A program made the translations under genes and the position numbers. Shown in pieces: positions 45,681 through 53,926 of a stretch of 64,000 bases of DNA. The first letter of the stretch is position 1. Every line of letters starts with the position of its first letter. Source of the stretch: Oscillibacter hominis (GTDB lineage Bacteria; Bacillota; Clostridia; Oscillospirales; Oscillospiraceae); the NCBI RefSeq assembly GCF_014334055.1, contig NZ_CP060490.1, positions 496,001 through 560,000 of the forward strand, written 5' to 3'. The notes under the pieces are model-generated. The model was given only the letters and a program-made list of their open reading frames with translations, made no database searches and was not told the origin of the DNA.

Positions 45681-46243
45681 TGGACGCGGTGCATCTTTGG
45701 AAGTCCTACGGGAGCAGGCTTGTCCTGCGGGACCTCTCCTTTTCGGCGCCTCCGGGCGTCACCTGCATCGAGGCGCCTTCCGGCGGCGGGAAAACCACGC
45801 TGCTGCGGATCGTCCTGGGCCTGGAGAAGGCGGACCGGGGAAGGGTGGAGGGCCTGGAGGGAGCCAGGCTGGCCGCCGTGTTCCAGGAGGACCGGCTGCT
45901 GCTCCACGCCACGGCTCTGGAGAACCTGGCCTTTGTCCGCCCAGGCGCGGAGGAAGCGTCGGCAGAGCTGCTGGAGGAGCTGGGCCTGCCCTTGTCCGGA
46001 CAGCCGGTGGGGGAGTTCTCCGGGGGGATGCGCCGCCGGGTGGCCCTTGCAAGGGCGCTGGCTGCGCCGTCGGACGCTCTGGTACTGGACGAGCCCTTTA
46101 CGGGCCTGGACCGGGAGAGCCGTGCCGCGTGCCTTGCGTGTCTCCGGCGCAGGGGAGAGGGGAAGGTCGTCCTGCTGGCTTCCCACAACCCCCAGGATGC
46201 CCGGGAACTTGACGCCCGGGTGATCCGTCTGCCTGTCATCTGA
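45680..46243 (+). CDS. ABC transporter ATPase, SsuB/TauB type
   Basis: 187 residues, short for the family. Walker A APSGGGKTTLL, Q loop VFQEDRLLLHATALENLAF, signature FSGGMRRRVALARAL, Walker B ALVLDEPFTGLD and switch ASHNPQDA. ATG 45680 overlaps the permease stop (ATGA) and is preceded by GGGAGGTG. Last gene of the operon. Confidence 0.9.
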   Translation: MDAVHLWKSYGSRLVLRDLSFSAPPGVTCIEAPSGGGKTTLLRIVLGLEKADRGRVEGLEGARLAAVFQEDRLLLHATALENLAFVRPGAEEASAELLEELGLPLSGQPVGEFSGGMRRRVALARALAAPSDALVLDEPFTGLDRESRAACLACLRRRGEGKVVLLASHNPQDARELDARVIRLPVI

Positions 46244-46279
46244 AAAAACGCGGCGGCCTTTGTGGCCGCCGCGTTTTTT
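46243..46279. terminator. Terminator after the ABC operon
   Basis: AAAAAACGCGGCGGCC with GGCCGCCGCGTTTTTT, 5-nt loop; bidirectional between convergent genes. Confidence 0.88.
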
Positions 46280-46898
46280 AACGGATAAAGCTGGTTTTGA
46301 TCTTTGGCTCGTACTGGGGGCGGGCCACACCGGCCTGGTCGCCGGCCTGGATACACTGGAGCAGCCAGGCCATGTTCTCCCCAAGGGTGCGCATGGTCTG
46401 AAGGCCCTCCTCGTCCTGAAGCACCTGCTCCGGCGTGTTGCCGTGCACCTGGTTCCAGTACTGGGAGGGGACGATGGGCATGTTGCTGATGGTGAAGTAT
46501 TTGTTCAGCTGGTCAAAGGCCGCCGACGCGCCGCCCCGGCGGCAGGAGACCACGGCGGCGCCGGGCTTTCCCGCCATCTTGCCGCCGGCTATGTAAAAAA
46601 GCCGGTCCAAAAACGAGGTGACCTGTCCGCTGGCGGCTGCATAGTGGACGGGGCTGCCCACCACCAGGCCGTCGAATTCGTCCAGACGCCCGGCGATCTC
46701 GTTGACCAGGTCGTCCCGGAAGCAGCGGCCGGTTTTGGCGCAGCTGCCGCAGCCGATGCACCCGGCCACAGGCTGCACGCCCAGGTAGGCGATCTCTGTC
46801 TCCACGCCCCGGCGCTGCAGTGCCTTTCCCACCTCGCTGAGGGCGGTGTAGGTGCAGCCGTGCTCATGAGGGCTGCCGTTGAGCAAAAGTACCTTCAT
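46278..46898 (-). CDS. NADPH-dependent FMN reductase/flavodoxin-like protein
   Basis: 206 residues from ATG 46898 (AAAGGAGC upstream). FMN-binding LLLNGSPHEHGCTYTAL, a Cys-rich loop GCIGCGSCAKTGRCFRDD of the iron-sulfur flavoprotein-like group, and VVGSPVHYAAASGQVTSFLDRLFY. Cytosolic quinone or metal reductase; substrate unknown. The frame is open upstream but the conserved start is here. Confidence 0.88.
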   Translation of the reverse strand: MKVLLLNGSPHEHGCTYTALSEVGKALQRRGVETEIAYLGVQPVAGCIGCGSCAKTGRCFRDDLVNEIAGRLDEFDGLVVGSPVHYAAASGQVTSFLDRLFYIAGGKMAGKPGAAVVSCRRGGASAAFDQLNKYFTISNMPIVPSQYWNQVHGNTPEQVLQDEEGLQTMRTLGENMAWLLQCIQAGDQAGVARPQYEPKIKTSFIR

Positions 46899-46994
46899 AG
46901 AAAACGCTCCTTTCAGATGATCCGCCGGCCATGCCGGCCCTTTACGGAATTCAGTGTAGCACGGCGAAAAATCAAATGCAAATTCCTTTAACAA

Positions 46995-47487
46995 CTGCAG
47001 TAAAAATTTGTATCATCGCTCTCGCCAAGCTTCGCTGATGGTGGGCGATGGCAAGGCCGCGCTGGCCCTCCTCTCCGGCCACTGAGTTTGAAAAGGCATT
47101 GTCCTGATGATGCGCTGTCCCTTTTGCTGACGGCTTTTGCCTTTTTTCTGGCGGATAGGCCCATTGGGACTAAGCTGCGGCTATGCAAAAGACTATATGA
47201 CGGTGATCCCTGCGGGCATTCCTGTTTCCATACACCCCCTGTACTAACGACGCCGGGCGAGTCTCCGATGTTCGAGCAGGCACATCCTTTTATCAAAAGC
47301 CTGGAAAGTTCCGCCAGATCCTATTAAAGTGACCTGGATGGGGTTTACTCGGATTTTTCCTGAATGATATGAAAATACAGGAAAAATGGAAACAAAGCGC
47401 CTGGTAAAACCGTCTATATACAAATGAGCATTCGCGCTACATCTTGTGTCGGGAGAGGGATTTGGCACTATATTTTCTGAAAGTGGC
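46995..47487. other. Intergenic region without recognised gene
   Basis: About 500 bases ahead of the S-layer promoter. Open frames in it (for example 46988-47296 minus, 47088-47327 plus) lack ribosome sites or known motifs and have odd composition. I see no riboswitch core that I recognise. Confidence 0.5.
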
Positions 47488-47516
47488 TTGTGGAATAAAA
47501 GAAGATAGTATATAAT
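47488..47516 (+). promoter_or_regulatory. Promoter of the S-layer gene
   Basis: TTGTGG (47488-47493), 17 bases, TATAAT (47511-47516); leader of about 60 nt. Confidence 0.65.
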
Positions 47517-47582
47517 AATAGCGCTAAATACTCTTTGTGGAGCAACACAGTTGATCACCGACGATGAAATGAGGTAAAGAAA

Positions 47583-50500
47583 ATGAAAAAGCGTGTTGGT
47601 ATCAAAAGAATCGTTTCCTTTTGCCTGACCCTTGTGCTTGTGTGCGGTCTGGTGACGGTGCAGAGCACCGCTGCCGCACTGAGCGACATCAAGGGCCATT
47701 GGGCGGAGGAGGCCATCCGGTCCGGGGTGAACGCCGGTTACATCAGCGGCTATCAGGATGGCACGTTCCGGCCGGACAACCCTGTGTCCCGTTCGGAGTT
47801 CTCCAAGATGCTCAATCAGGCTTTGGGCCTGAGCAACACGGTATCCATCAGCTTTTCCGATATCAGAAGCAGCGACTGGTGCTACTCTGAGCTCCAGAAG
47901 GCGGTTTCCGCCGGCTACATCGCCGGCTATACCGATGGCACCTTCCGGCCCAACCAGACCATCACCCGCCAGGAGTCGGCATTGATGCTCAGCCGCGTGG
48001 TGACGCTGCCTGCGTCGGTTTCCTCCTCCAAGGTCTTTGCGGACTCCTCCTCCATCGGGGACTGGGCCCGCGACGGCGTGGATATCATCTACACCAAGGG
48101 GTACATGAAGGGCGACGGGAACAATAAGTTCAACCCCAATGCCAAGATGACCCGCGCCCAGGTGGCCCAGGTGATCTACCTGCTGCTCAAGGGCGAGAAC
48201 GTGGTGTCCGATTCCACGGTTTCCATCTCCTCCGCGGTGACCCGCAGCAACACCCTTTACGCCAACAATGTCACTGTGACCGACGATACGGGAAGCGGCG
48301 CCGTGACGCTGCGCAACAGCCGTGTCTTAGGCGCCCTGACTGTCAACGGCGGCAGCATGGTCACGCTCTATGACACCAATGTAAACTACCTGGCCGCCTC
48401 CAAGGAGGATGCGGCCATCTATGCCACCGGGAACTCGTCGGTGAAGGAAACCGTGGTCAAAAACGGCGTCACCCTCTCCGAATCCTCCCTCACCGGCGAC
48501 GGCTTCCAGAATGTGACACTCACCGGCTCTTCACTGGCCAGCAGCACCGTCAAGCTCTCCGGTACATTTGACAAGCTGACCGTGCAGAGCAGCACCGTCA
48601 TCAACCACAGCAGCGGTAAGATCGCCGCCATGAACCTGACCAGCAAGACCAACACGGTGATCCAGAAGGGCACCATCACCGCCCTGACCGTGGACAAGGC
48701 CGCCGCCGGTACCACCATCTCCCTGGCCAAGGGTGTCAGCGTGGGCACCGCCACCATGAATGGCCTGACCACCTTCTACGGCGAGGGAACCATTTCCACC
48801 GCTGTGGAGAATGTGAACGGCATCACCTATGAGACCCAGCCGGGCAAGATCACCAACAACGCCGACAAGGATCAAAACGGGATCCTCCAGCCCACCGTGG
48901 TGCCCTCCAAGGGCGCGGGCTCGGTGGACCCCTCGGCCACCATCTCCCTGGTCTTTGACGAGGCCATCTACAATTCCAGCGGGAACAGCGTCTCCAACAG
49001 CTACATTGAAAACTCCGTGGTGGAGCTGCGCCGCGGAAGCTCTTCCGGCACCAAGGTGAACTTCTCCGCCTATGTCAGCGGCAGGACCGTGACCGTGACG
49101 CCGGATTCGGAGCTTGCCACCGGTACCACCTACTATGTGGTCGTAAAGGGCGGTACTCTGAAAAACAGCGCCGGACAGCGGAACACGGAGTACACCTCCT
49201 ATTTCGGGACCAAGTCCGCTTCCACCACCCTGAGCCCCACAGTATCTCCCTCCAACGCCTCCACCGGTGTGGCCATCTCCAGCGCCATCACCCTGACCTT
49301 CCACGATGTGCTCTTCAACTCCAGCGGCAACACCCTCACCACCTCCTATGTGGAGGGCAGCGTGGTGGAACTGCGCCGTGGAAGCACTTCCGGCGCGCTG
49401 GTCAGCTATACCGCCTCCATCAGCTCCGACAAGAAGACCATCACCATCCGGCCGGATGAGGATTTGGCCACCAACACCACCTATTATGTGATCGTGGCCT
49501 CCTCCAAGCTGAAAAATTCCGACGGGGCCACCAATCCCAAGGTCACCTCGTACTTCACCACTGGCACCTCCACCACCCTCACGCCCTCCGTGTCCCCCAC
49601 CAACGGCCGCACCAGCGTGTCCAAGACCACCAGCATCACGCTGAGCTTTGACGAGGCGATTTATGAGGATGTGGGCGTGACGCTGACCGCGTCCTATATC
49701 AGGAACAGCGTGGTGGAGCTGCACAAGGACAGCACCACCGGCGAAAGCCTTGCCTATACCGCCACCATCAGCTCCAACAAGCGCACCATCACCATCAAGC
49801 CCAACGTGGCGCTGGCGGACGACACCACCTATTATGTTGTGGTGAATAAGGGGACGCTGGTCAATGAAAACGGCAGCTCCAACGGGCGCTTTGTCTCCAA
49901 GTTCTCCACCGGCAAGACCGTGGAGACAGACATCGTGGTCTCTCCCGAAGATAAGGCCGTCAACGTCTCCGCCGGCAGCCCTATCACGGTGACTTTCGGC
50001 TCCCCGGTCTACCGGTCGGGCTATACCACTTTGAAGCCCTCCTATGTGGAAAGCACAGCCATTGAGCTGCGCCGCGGCAGCACCTCCGGTTCCAAGGTGG
50101 ACTTCACCGCCTCTGTTTCCAACGACGGCAAGACAGTTACCATCCAGCCCTACAACGACCTGGAGCTGAATACGAAATACTACGTGGTGGTAGTGTCCGG
50201 AACCCTGGAATACGAGGATGGCTCCAATGTGGGCTCCTTCTCCTCCTATTTCACCACGGAGGATTCCAACCCCCTGAACATCGCGGTGGATACGGAAAAC
50301 GACGTCTCCAGCACCTCTGCGGTATTTTCCGTGCAGTCCGATGTGGAGGGCAAGCTGACCGTGACGTATTCCGGCGGCGGCAAGACCACCACCCTGGTCT
50401 CCAATATCACCACCAAGGCGAATGAGGCCAGGCGGTTTGAGCTGTCCGACCTGAAGGCGGGCACAAGCTATACCATCCGCGCCACGCTGGTGTACAACGG

Positions 50501-50891
50501 CCTCACCTACACCAAGAGCCAGAGCTTCTCCACCACCTCCTCTTCCGTCACCTCCACACTGAAGGAGATGCGCCTGATTGCGGATCCCGATGTTTACAGC
50601 ATCATTGATACCGCAACCACGACTACCTCCTATACGGTTTATCCCACGGCGGCTGTGGGCGCGAAGTTGACCATGCTGCCCACCGAGGATTCCGTCAGCT
50701 CCATTGAGTACAAGATCGGCACCAGCAGCTCCACCCCCTATATCCAGCTGGATCGGGACAGCGATGGGTATTATACCATCTCCAATCTGGATTTTGCCAA
50801 GGGTGAGACCATGACGATCCAGATCAAGGTGACGGCTGAAAATTCCAGCTACACCCGTACATATACGGTGAAGATCATCTGCAACTATTAA
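47583..50891 (+). CDS. S-layer protein with three SLH domains and Ig-like repeats
   Basis: 1102 residues. Signal peptide (MKKRVGIKRIVSFCLTLVLV..., cut near STAAA), then three SLH domains at about 33-195 (DIKGHWAEEAIRSGVNAGYISGY; WCYSELQKAVSAGYIAGY; WARDGVDIIYTKGYMKG) that anchor it to wall polymer. Next a Ser/Thr/Val-rich beta-helix-like region (about 200-425), four Ig-like (Big_5/SbsA-type) repeats (about 433-895), an FN3-like part and a cadherin-like end. Exported wall surface protein, probably abundant. ATG 47583 follows a weak GAGGTAAAG site. Confidence 0.9.
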   Translation: MKKRVGIKRIVSFCLTLVLVCGLVTVQSTAAALSDIKGHWAEEAIRSGVNAGYISGYQDGTFRPDNPVSRSEFSKMLNQALGLSNTVSISFSDIRSSDWCYSELQKAVSAGYIAGYTDGTFRPNQTITRQESALMLSRVVTLPASVSSSKVFADSSSIGDWARDGVDIIYTKGYMKGDGNNKFNPNAKMTRAQVAQVIYLLLKGENVVSDSTVSISSAVTRSNTLYANNVTVTDDTGSGAVTLRNSRVLGALTVNGGSMVTLYDTNVNYLAASKEDAAIYATGNSSVKETVVKNGVTLSESSLTGDGFQNVTLTGSSLASSTVKLSGTFDKLTVQSSTVINHSSGKIAAMNLTSKTNTVIQKGTITALTVDKAAAGTTISLAKGVSVGTATMNGLTTFYGEGTISTAVENVNGITYETQPGKITNNADKDQNGILQPTVVPSKGAGSVDPSATISLVFDEAIYNSSGNSVSNSYIENSVVELRRGSSSGTKVNFSAYVSGRTVTVTPDSELATGTTYYVVVKGGTLKNSAGQRNTEYTSYFGTKSASTTLSPTVSPSNASTGVAISSAITLTFHDVLFNSSGNTLTTSYVEGSVVELRRGSTSGALVSYTASISSDKKTITIRPDEDLATNTTYYVIVASSKLKNSDGATNPKVTSYFTTGTSTTLTPSVSPTNGRTSVSKTTSITLSFDEAIYEDVGVTLTASYIRNSVVELHKDSTTGESLAYTATISSNKRTITIKPNVALADDTTYYVVVNKGTLVNENGSSNGRFVSKFSTGKTVETDIVVSPEDKAVNVSAGSPITVTFGSPVYRSGYTTLKPSYVESTAIELRRGSTSGSKVDFTASVSNDGKTVTIQPYNDLELNTKYYVVVVSGTLEYEDGSNVGSFSSYFTTEDSNPLNIAVDTENDVSSTSAVFSVQSDVEGKLTVTYSGGGKTTTLVSNITTKANEARRFELSDLKAGTSYTIRATLVYNGLTYTKSQSFSTTSSSVTSTLKEMRLIADPDVYSIIDTATTTTSYTVYPTAAVGAKLTMLPTEDSVSSIEYKIGTSSSTPYIQLDRDSDGYYTISNLDFAKGETMTIQIKVTAENSSYTRTYTVKIICNY
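48880..50265 (+). repeat. Four Ig-like repeats in the S-layer gene
   Basis: Units near 48880-49220, 49230-49565, 49570-49915 and 49925-50265. Each has 'ISSxITLxFDEAIY', 'SYxExSVVELRRGSxSG', 'VTIxPxxxLAxxTTYYVVV' and 'SYFTT'. The VVELRRGS block is close to identical in three of the four, pointing to recent duplication. Confidence 0.8.
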
Positions 50892-50951
50892 TTCAAGAAT
50901 AGGGAAGCGGGCCGCGGAAAATATCCGCGGCCCGCTTTTCAAGAATAGGGA
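50892..50951 (+). terminator. Terminator after the S-layer gene, flanked by a direct repeat
   Basis: AAGCGGGCCGCGGA with TCCGCGGCCCGCTT (50905-50938), then TTC. A 14-bp direct repeat TTCAAGAATAGGGA lies on both sides (50892-50905 and 50938-50951). The second copy supplies the -35 region of the sigK promoter. Confidence 0.8.
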
Positions 50952-50972
50952 CTTCCTCTGCGCTCATAGGAT
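50943..50972 (+). promoter_or_regulatory. Sigma-E-like promoter of sigK
   Basis: GAATAGGG (50943-50950), 14 bases, CATAGGAT (50965-50972). The CATA -10 and 14-base spacer fit mother-cell sigma-E promoters; the -35 is a partial match. Start near 50979, before the GGGGGAG site at 50984. Confidence 0.5.
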
Positions 50973-50995
50973 AAATGGCGAAAGGGGGAGTGCCC

Positions 50996-51202
50996 ATGCT
51001 GTCCGCTACGCTGCTGCTCCTGTGCAACAGCCTGCTGTTTTCCCTGAGGCTGGAGGGGAACGGCAGTTCATTTCCAAAGCCCCTCTCTGCGGCGGAGGAA
51101 AAAATGTATCTGGAACGGTTTTCACAGGGGGATGTGGAGGCCAGAAATGTACTCATCGAACACAATCTGAGGCTAGTGGCACATATCATCAACAACGGGT
51201 GA
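50996..51202 (+). CDS. sigK: Sporulation sigma factor SigK, N-terminal part (split gene)
   Basis: Codes for [17 protein letters not shown] (pro-sequence-like hydrophobic start), [21 protein letters not shown] and [17 protein letters not shown], which is the N-terminal third of SigK up to region 2. It then runs into TGA at 51200-51202 after two codons of foreign sequence. The SigK part ends at 51192 with the first two bases of a Lys codon. ATG 50996 (GGGGGAG 5 bases upstream) is preferred over ATG 50975, which lies ahead of the predicted transcription start. The rest of the gene is at 59281-59773. Confidence 0.9.
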   Translation: MLSATLLLLCNSLLFSLRLEGNGSSFPKPLSAAEEKMYLERFSQGDVEARNVLIEHNLRLVAHIINNG

Positions 51203-51215
51203 AGCGGAAGGAAAG
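51170..51215 (+). other. attL: Left attachment site of the sigK element
   Basis: Crossover AA at 51191-51192: chromosome side CATATCATC, element side CAACGGGTGAAG. The element side is the inverted partner of TTCAGCCGTTT at the right end (TTCACCCGTT against TTCAGCCGTT, 9 of 10). Confidence 0.8.
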
Positions 51216-51339
51216 AAACTCTGGACCGACTACAGGAAAAAGGCTTTGAAGCGCACGGGTAAAAATGTAATTTTTAAGTACAAGGTCATACTGGAAGGAT
51301 GATTCAAGAACTTTGCGGGGCGTATAGATTAAGACAATT
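51203..51339 (+). other. Left-end sequence that codes only after excision
   Basis: In the integrated state 51193-51302 has no gene of its own. In the excised circle it would continue the recombinase frame for 36 codons ([20 protein letters not shown]... to TGA 51300-51302). The Lys-rich composition looks like genuine protein. Confidence 0.5.
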
Positions 51340-51393
51340 TCATCAAAAAAGCGCCGTTATTTCCGGTTGGAAACAACGGCGCTTTTTTGATGA
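51340..51393. terminator. Strong bidirectional terminator at the left end of the element
   Basis: 19-bp perfect stem (TCATCAAAAAAGCGCCGTT with its complement) around a 16-nt loop, with A6 and T6 runs. It would stop the leftward WYL transcript and insulate sigK. Confidence 0.85.
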
Positions 51394-51453
51394 AAGACCT
51401 CATAAGGCATTTAAGCAGCTCAATAGACACAGACGATCCGTACTGTGCACGCT

Positions 51454-52428
51454 TTATCTGCTTGTTTGTATCCAGTTGTTCTGCCGCAGCACCCGCTCCC
51501 GCATCTGCTCCACAAAGCGCTCCGGGCCCAGCACACGGACCACGGGGCCAAAGCCCAGCAGACGGATGAGGACCTCGGTCTCGTCGTCCCGCTGATACCA
51601 CAGCTTGACGGTGCAGGTTTTCGTCTCCTCGTCGTACTCGCTCTGTTTTTCATAGGAGGAGAACTCCACCATAAAACGTTCGATGCCGTTGCGCTCACGG
51701 GTGACCCGGAGGAGCAGCGGCTCGGCGCAGCGGTGCCTGACCCGCCAGCCTTCCAGATCCAAGGGACCGTCATACCGCTCGGTGGAGGGCCCCACTTCTT
51801 GGATGCGGCTCAGGTTCAGGATATGGTAGCCCTGGAAGACTCCGTGCCACGCTTTGGCTGTGTAGACCCGGAACTTGTCGTCCTTTGCGGAGTACTCCAG
51901 CCGCAGAGGCCGGTGGTCGCCCAGCTGTAAGCGGCTCTTGGGCGGCGCGTAGGCCAGGCGCAGGAAGGCCCCCTCCCGCAGGGCGGCCAGGATGGCCTGG
52001 AAGTGCCGACGGTAGTCCGGGTCGGTGTAGCCGTCCCCGTCCAGGTAGCGGTCAAAATAGAAAAAGTCCTCCTGCCGGTAGAGTGGCGCCACGTCCCGGA
52101 GGGCTTCGGTCAGGTGGTCGAGCTGTTCGTCGGTCATAAAGAGCCGGATGCGCGGGTCGCCCAGCAGGGCTTTCAGCCAGGCGCGCTCCAGGGCCGTTAC
52201 CGGCAATGCAGGCGGATGCTCCAGCAGGGAGAACAGCAGCCCGTCCCGCTCCTCCAGCAGCGGCCAGGCATTCTGATTCAGCAGCTTGGGGATAAGCTGG
52301 AGGGTGCTCTCCCCGTAGCCCCGCTCTCCCACCAGCGCCTCCACTTGGCGTCGTGTCAGCGGCGCGGCGTGGAGAATGTCGGCCACCACCTGATAATAGC
52401 AGCCGTAGACCTCGGAAAAGAGTTCCAC
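51454..52428 (-). CDS. WYL-domain protein, second of two
   Basis: 324 residues from GTG 52428, sharing one base with the stop of the preceding WYL gene (TAGTG). N-terminal helical part, then a WYL-type SH3-like fold (about 145-230: LRLAYAPPKSRLQLGDHRPLRLEYSAKDDKFRVYTAK) and a C-terminal extension (ETEVLIRLLGFGPVVRVLGPERFVEQMRERV). WYL domains bind ligands, often nucleic acid pieces or nucleotides, and control transcription in defence and repair loci. Cotranscribed with the upstream WYL protein and divergent from the RNA array. Confidence 0.85.
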   Translation of the reverse strand: MELFSEVYGCYYQVVADILHAAPLTRRQVEALVGERGYGESTLQLIPKLLNQNAWPLLEERDGLLFSLLEHPPALPVTALERAWLKALLGDPRIRLFMTDEQLDHLTEALRDVAPLYRQEDFFYFDRYLDGDGYTDPDYRRHFQAILAALREGAFLRLAYAPPKSRLQLGDHRPLRLEYSAKDDKFRVYTAKAWHGVFQGYHILNLSRIQEVGPSTERYDGPLDLEGWRVRHRCAEPLLLRVTRERNGIERFMVEFSSYEKQSEYDEETKTCTVKLWYQRDDETEVLIRLLGFGPVVRVLGPERFVEQMRERVLRQNNWIQTSR

Positions 52429-53660
52429 TATTCCTCACCCCCGTACATCCCCACCATGCGGTGTACATCGTCATAAAAGCGGTCTATGGCGCGCTGATCG
52501 TCCCCTTCCAAGGCTACAATGCGTCCGATAAAGGTCTTGACCCAGTTCATCATCTCGCCCACGTCGTAGACCTCGTTGGTGTAGCGCCACAAACCGGGCT
52601 CCAGCTGGGCCACATGGCCGCCCCGGCCCTCCCGGCGCAGGCGCTGGATGATGTGGGGCTCGTGCTCCTCGTCCACCGCCACCGTCATGGAGAAGCGCCG
52701 GGTCCGCTCATGTCTGGGCAGGGCGGGGCCCCAGGCATGGGCCAGGAGGAGGTCCGCCAGGGCGCGGTAGTTCTCGTCCCCTTCGTGCCCGGGGAGGGGC
52801 GCCAGGGCCTTGATATAGTCCAGCCGGAAGGTGGAGAACCGCCGCTGTTCCAGGTGGTGGGCCACCAGGTAACGCCGCCCGCTCTGGACGCTCACCATGA
52901 TCTTGACCGGCACCACCCGGCAGACGCTCTGCCGCCCGTCCCGCCCACTGACGTTGGTCAGCTCCAGCCGCAGGCCGTCCCGGAGGGCCTCCAAAATGGT
53001 GAGGAGAATCTGGTCCTCCAGGGTGTGGACGATGAAATGATGCTTAAACCGGAGACTGGGATTCTCTCCTCCGAGGCGGCCGGACAGAAAATAGCCGACG
53101 ACGGAGAGCGGGGCGGCCTCTCCGAAAAAGCCCAAGAACTCCGATAGGCCGGTCTGATCCGGGAACAGAGAATCCAGGGAGCACGGGGAGATGGCATAGT
53201 ACAGCCTTCGACCTTGCTTTTGCGTATTCAGGATTCCCAGTTCCTCATACTCCTTCAGTTTCCGCCGGACAGTGGGCAGCTCGAAAAGCTGTTCCCCACG
53301 CTCCGCCAGTTCGTCCGTGATCTCCTCCGCGTGGCGGGGCTGGCCGTCCGAGAGCAGATCCAACAGGTAAAAGTGGAGGGTGATGTCGTTGTCGGTGAAG
53401 CTCTTGGACTGCCAAGCCCGATAGAGGGGATTGTGGGGGAGCTCCGAGGCATCCACGGAGAGGAACACGGCCTTCCCGCCGGGGCGGTACTCCCAGCGCA
53501 GGCCGTCCCCCAGCCAGCTCTCGATGCGCCGGCGCTCGTTGTCGTAGGTACGGGCGCTCTTCTGGTCGAAGTCTTCCCGGGTCTTGTAGCCGAAAATCAG
53601 AAAATCCCGCATGTAGTCCCGCACCCGGTCAAACCGCTTGACCAATTCACTGTAGGCCAT
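52428..53660 (-). CDS. WYL-domain transcriptional regulator, first of two
   Basis: 410 residues. A helix-turn-helix region (ITLHFYLLDLLSDGQPRHAEEITDELAERGEQLFELPTVRRKLKEYEELGIL, about 90-145), then a WYL domain (about 210-300) with VPVKIMVSVQSGRRYLVAHHLEQRRFSTFRLDYIKAL, and the WCX-type C-terminus. ATG 53660 follows GGAGG by 7 bases. It faces the RNA array, DUF2828 and rtcB, and takes the place that RtcR has in proteobacterial rtc operons, so it is the likely switch of the island. Confidence 0.88.
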   Translation of the reverse strand: MAYSELVKRFDRVRDYMRDFLIFGYKTREDFDQKSARTYDNERRRIESWLGDGLRWEYRPGGKAVFLSVDASELPHNPLYRAWQSKSFTDNDITLHFYLLDLLSDGQPRHAEEITDELAERGEQLFELPTVRRKLKEYEELGILNTQKQGRRLYYAISPCSLDSLFPDQTGLSEFLGFFGEAAPLSVVGYFLSGRLGGENPSLRFKHHFIVHTLEDQILLTILEALRDGLRLELTNVSGRDGRQSVCRVVPVKIMVSVQSGRRYLVAHHLEQRRFSTFRLDYIKALAPLPGHEGDENYRALADLLLAHAWGPALPRHERTRRFSMTVAVDEEHEPHIIQRLRREGRGGHVAQLEPGLWRYTNEVYDVGEMMNWVKTFIGRIVALEGDDQRAIDRFYDDVHRMVGMYGGEE

Positions 53661-53683
53661 GCCGCCACCTCCTCTTATCTGTC

Positions 53684-53712
53684 AGTTTACGACATATCGG
53701 GAGACCTCGCAA
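53684..53712 (-). promoter_or_regulatory. Promoter of the WYL genes
   Basis: Minus strand TTGCGA (53712-53707), 17 bases, TAAACT (53689-53684). Confidence 0.5.
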
Positions 53713-53718
53713 CTTTTT

Positions 53719-53751
53719 TGGAATGAAAAGTTTTCCACCTGCGGTTAAGAT
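53719..53751 (+). promoter_or_regulatory. Promoter and palindrome before the RNA array
   Basis: TGAAAA (53724-53729), 16 bases, TAAGAT (53746-53751) puts the start at about 53758, four bases before RNA 1. TGGAA, 9 bases, TTCCA (53719-53737) overlaps the -35 and could bind a WYL regulator. No sigma-54 GG/GC promoter is seen. Confidence 0.5.
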
Positions 53752-53761
53752 TGGAACATGA

Positions 53762-53857
53762 AAGGCGCCAACAGCAACTTCGATTAGCTAAGTTGGTATA
53801 GCAGTTGACTTAAGATCAACGTTTCGCGGGTTCAAATCCCGCATCAAACGGCGCCTT
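53762..53857 (+). ncRNA. tRNA-like/Y-like RNA 1 (anticodon position TAA)
   Basis: 96 nt closed by AAGGCGCC/GGCGCCTT. Inside, after AACAGCAA, is a full tRNA cloverleaf: weak acceptor CTTCGAT/ATCAAAC (5 of 7 pairs), TA, D arm GCTA-AGTTGGTA-TAGC, anticodon arm GTTGA-CTTAAGA-TCAAC (TAA), variable GTTTC, T arm GCGGG-TTCAAAT-CCCGC. There is no CCA and the acceptor is continued into an outer stem, so it is not an ordinary tRNA. A tRNA-like module on a stem is the plan of bacterial Y RNAs. Confidence 0.8.
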
Positions 53858-53863
53858 GCTATA

Positions 53864-53921
53864 AACGCACCAACAGCAATCCTACATACAGCTGTTAACT
53901 GTGAATCGTAAACGGTGCGTT
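53864..53921 (+). ncRNA. Short Y-like RNA 2 with Asn-type anticodon arm
   Basis: 58 nt closed by AACGCACC/GGTGCGTT and again followed by CAACAGCAA. The only inner element is an anticodon-type hairpin TACAG-CTGTTAA-CTGTG, whose loop equals that of tRNA-Asn (GTT at positions 34-36). No D or T arm. A reduced member of the array. Confidence 0.7.
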
Positions 53922-53926
53922 GTCAA

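Noticed and set aside
46988..47327. Small ORFs on both strands before the S-layer gene
   Set aside because: No ribosome sites, low-complexity or Cys/Pro-rich products, no conserved motif.
47583..47860. SLH region as a separate gene or frameshifted copy
   Set aside because: The frame is continuous from signal peptide through the Ig-like repeats; alternative frames are shadows.
48531..50942. 803-residue open frame opposite the S-layer gene
   Set aside because: Gly/His-rich mirror of the repeat codons, no ribosome site, no motifs.
53661..53761. Sigma-54 promoter as in proteobacterial rtc operons
   Set aside because: No GG-N10-GC spaced element and no RtcR gene; WYL genes and sigma-A-like boxes are seen instead.
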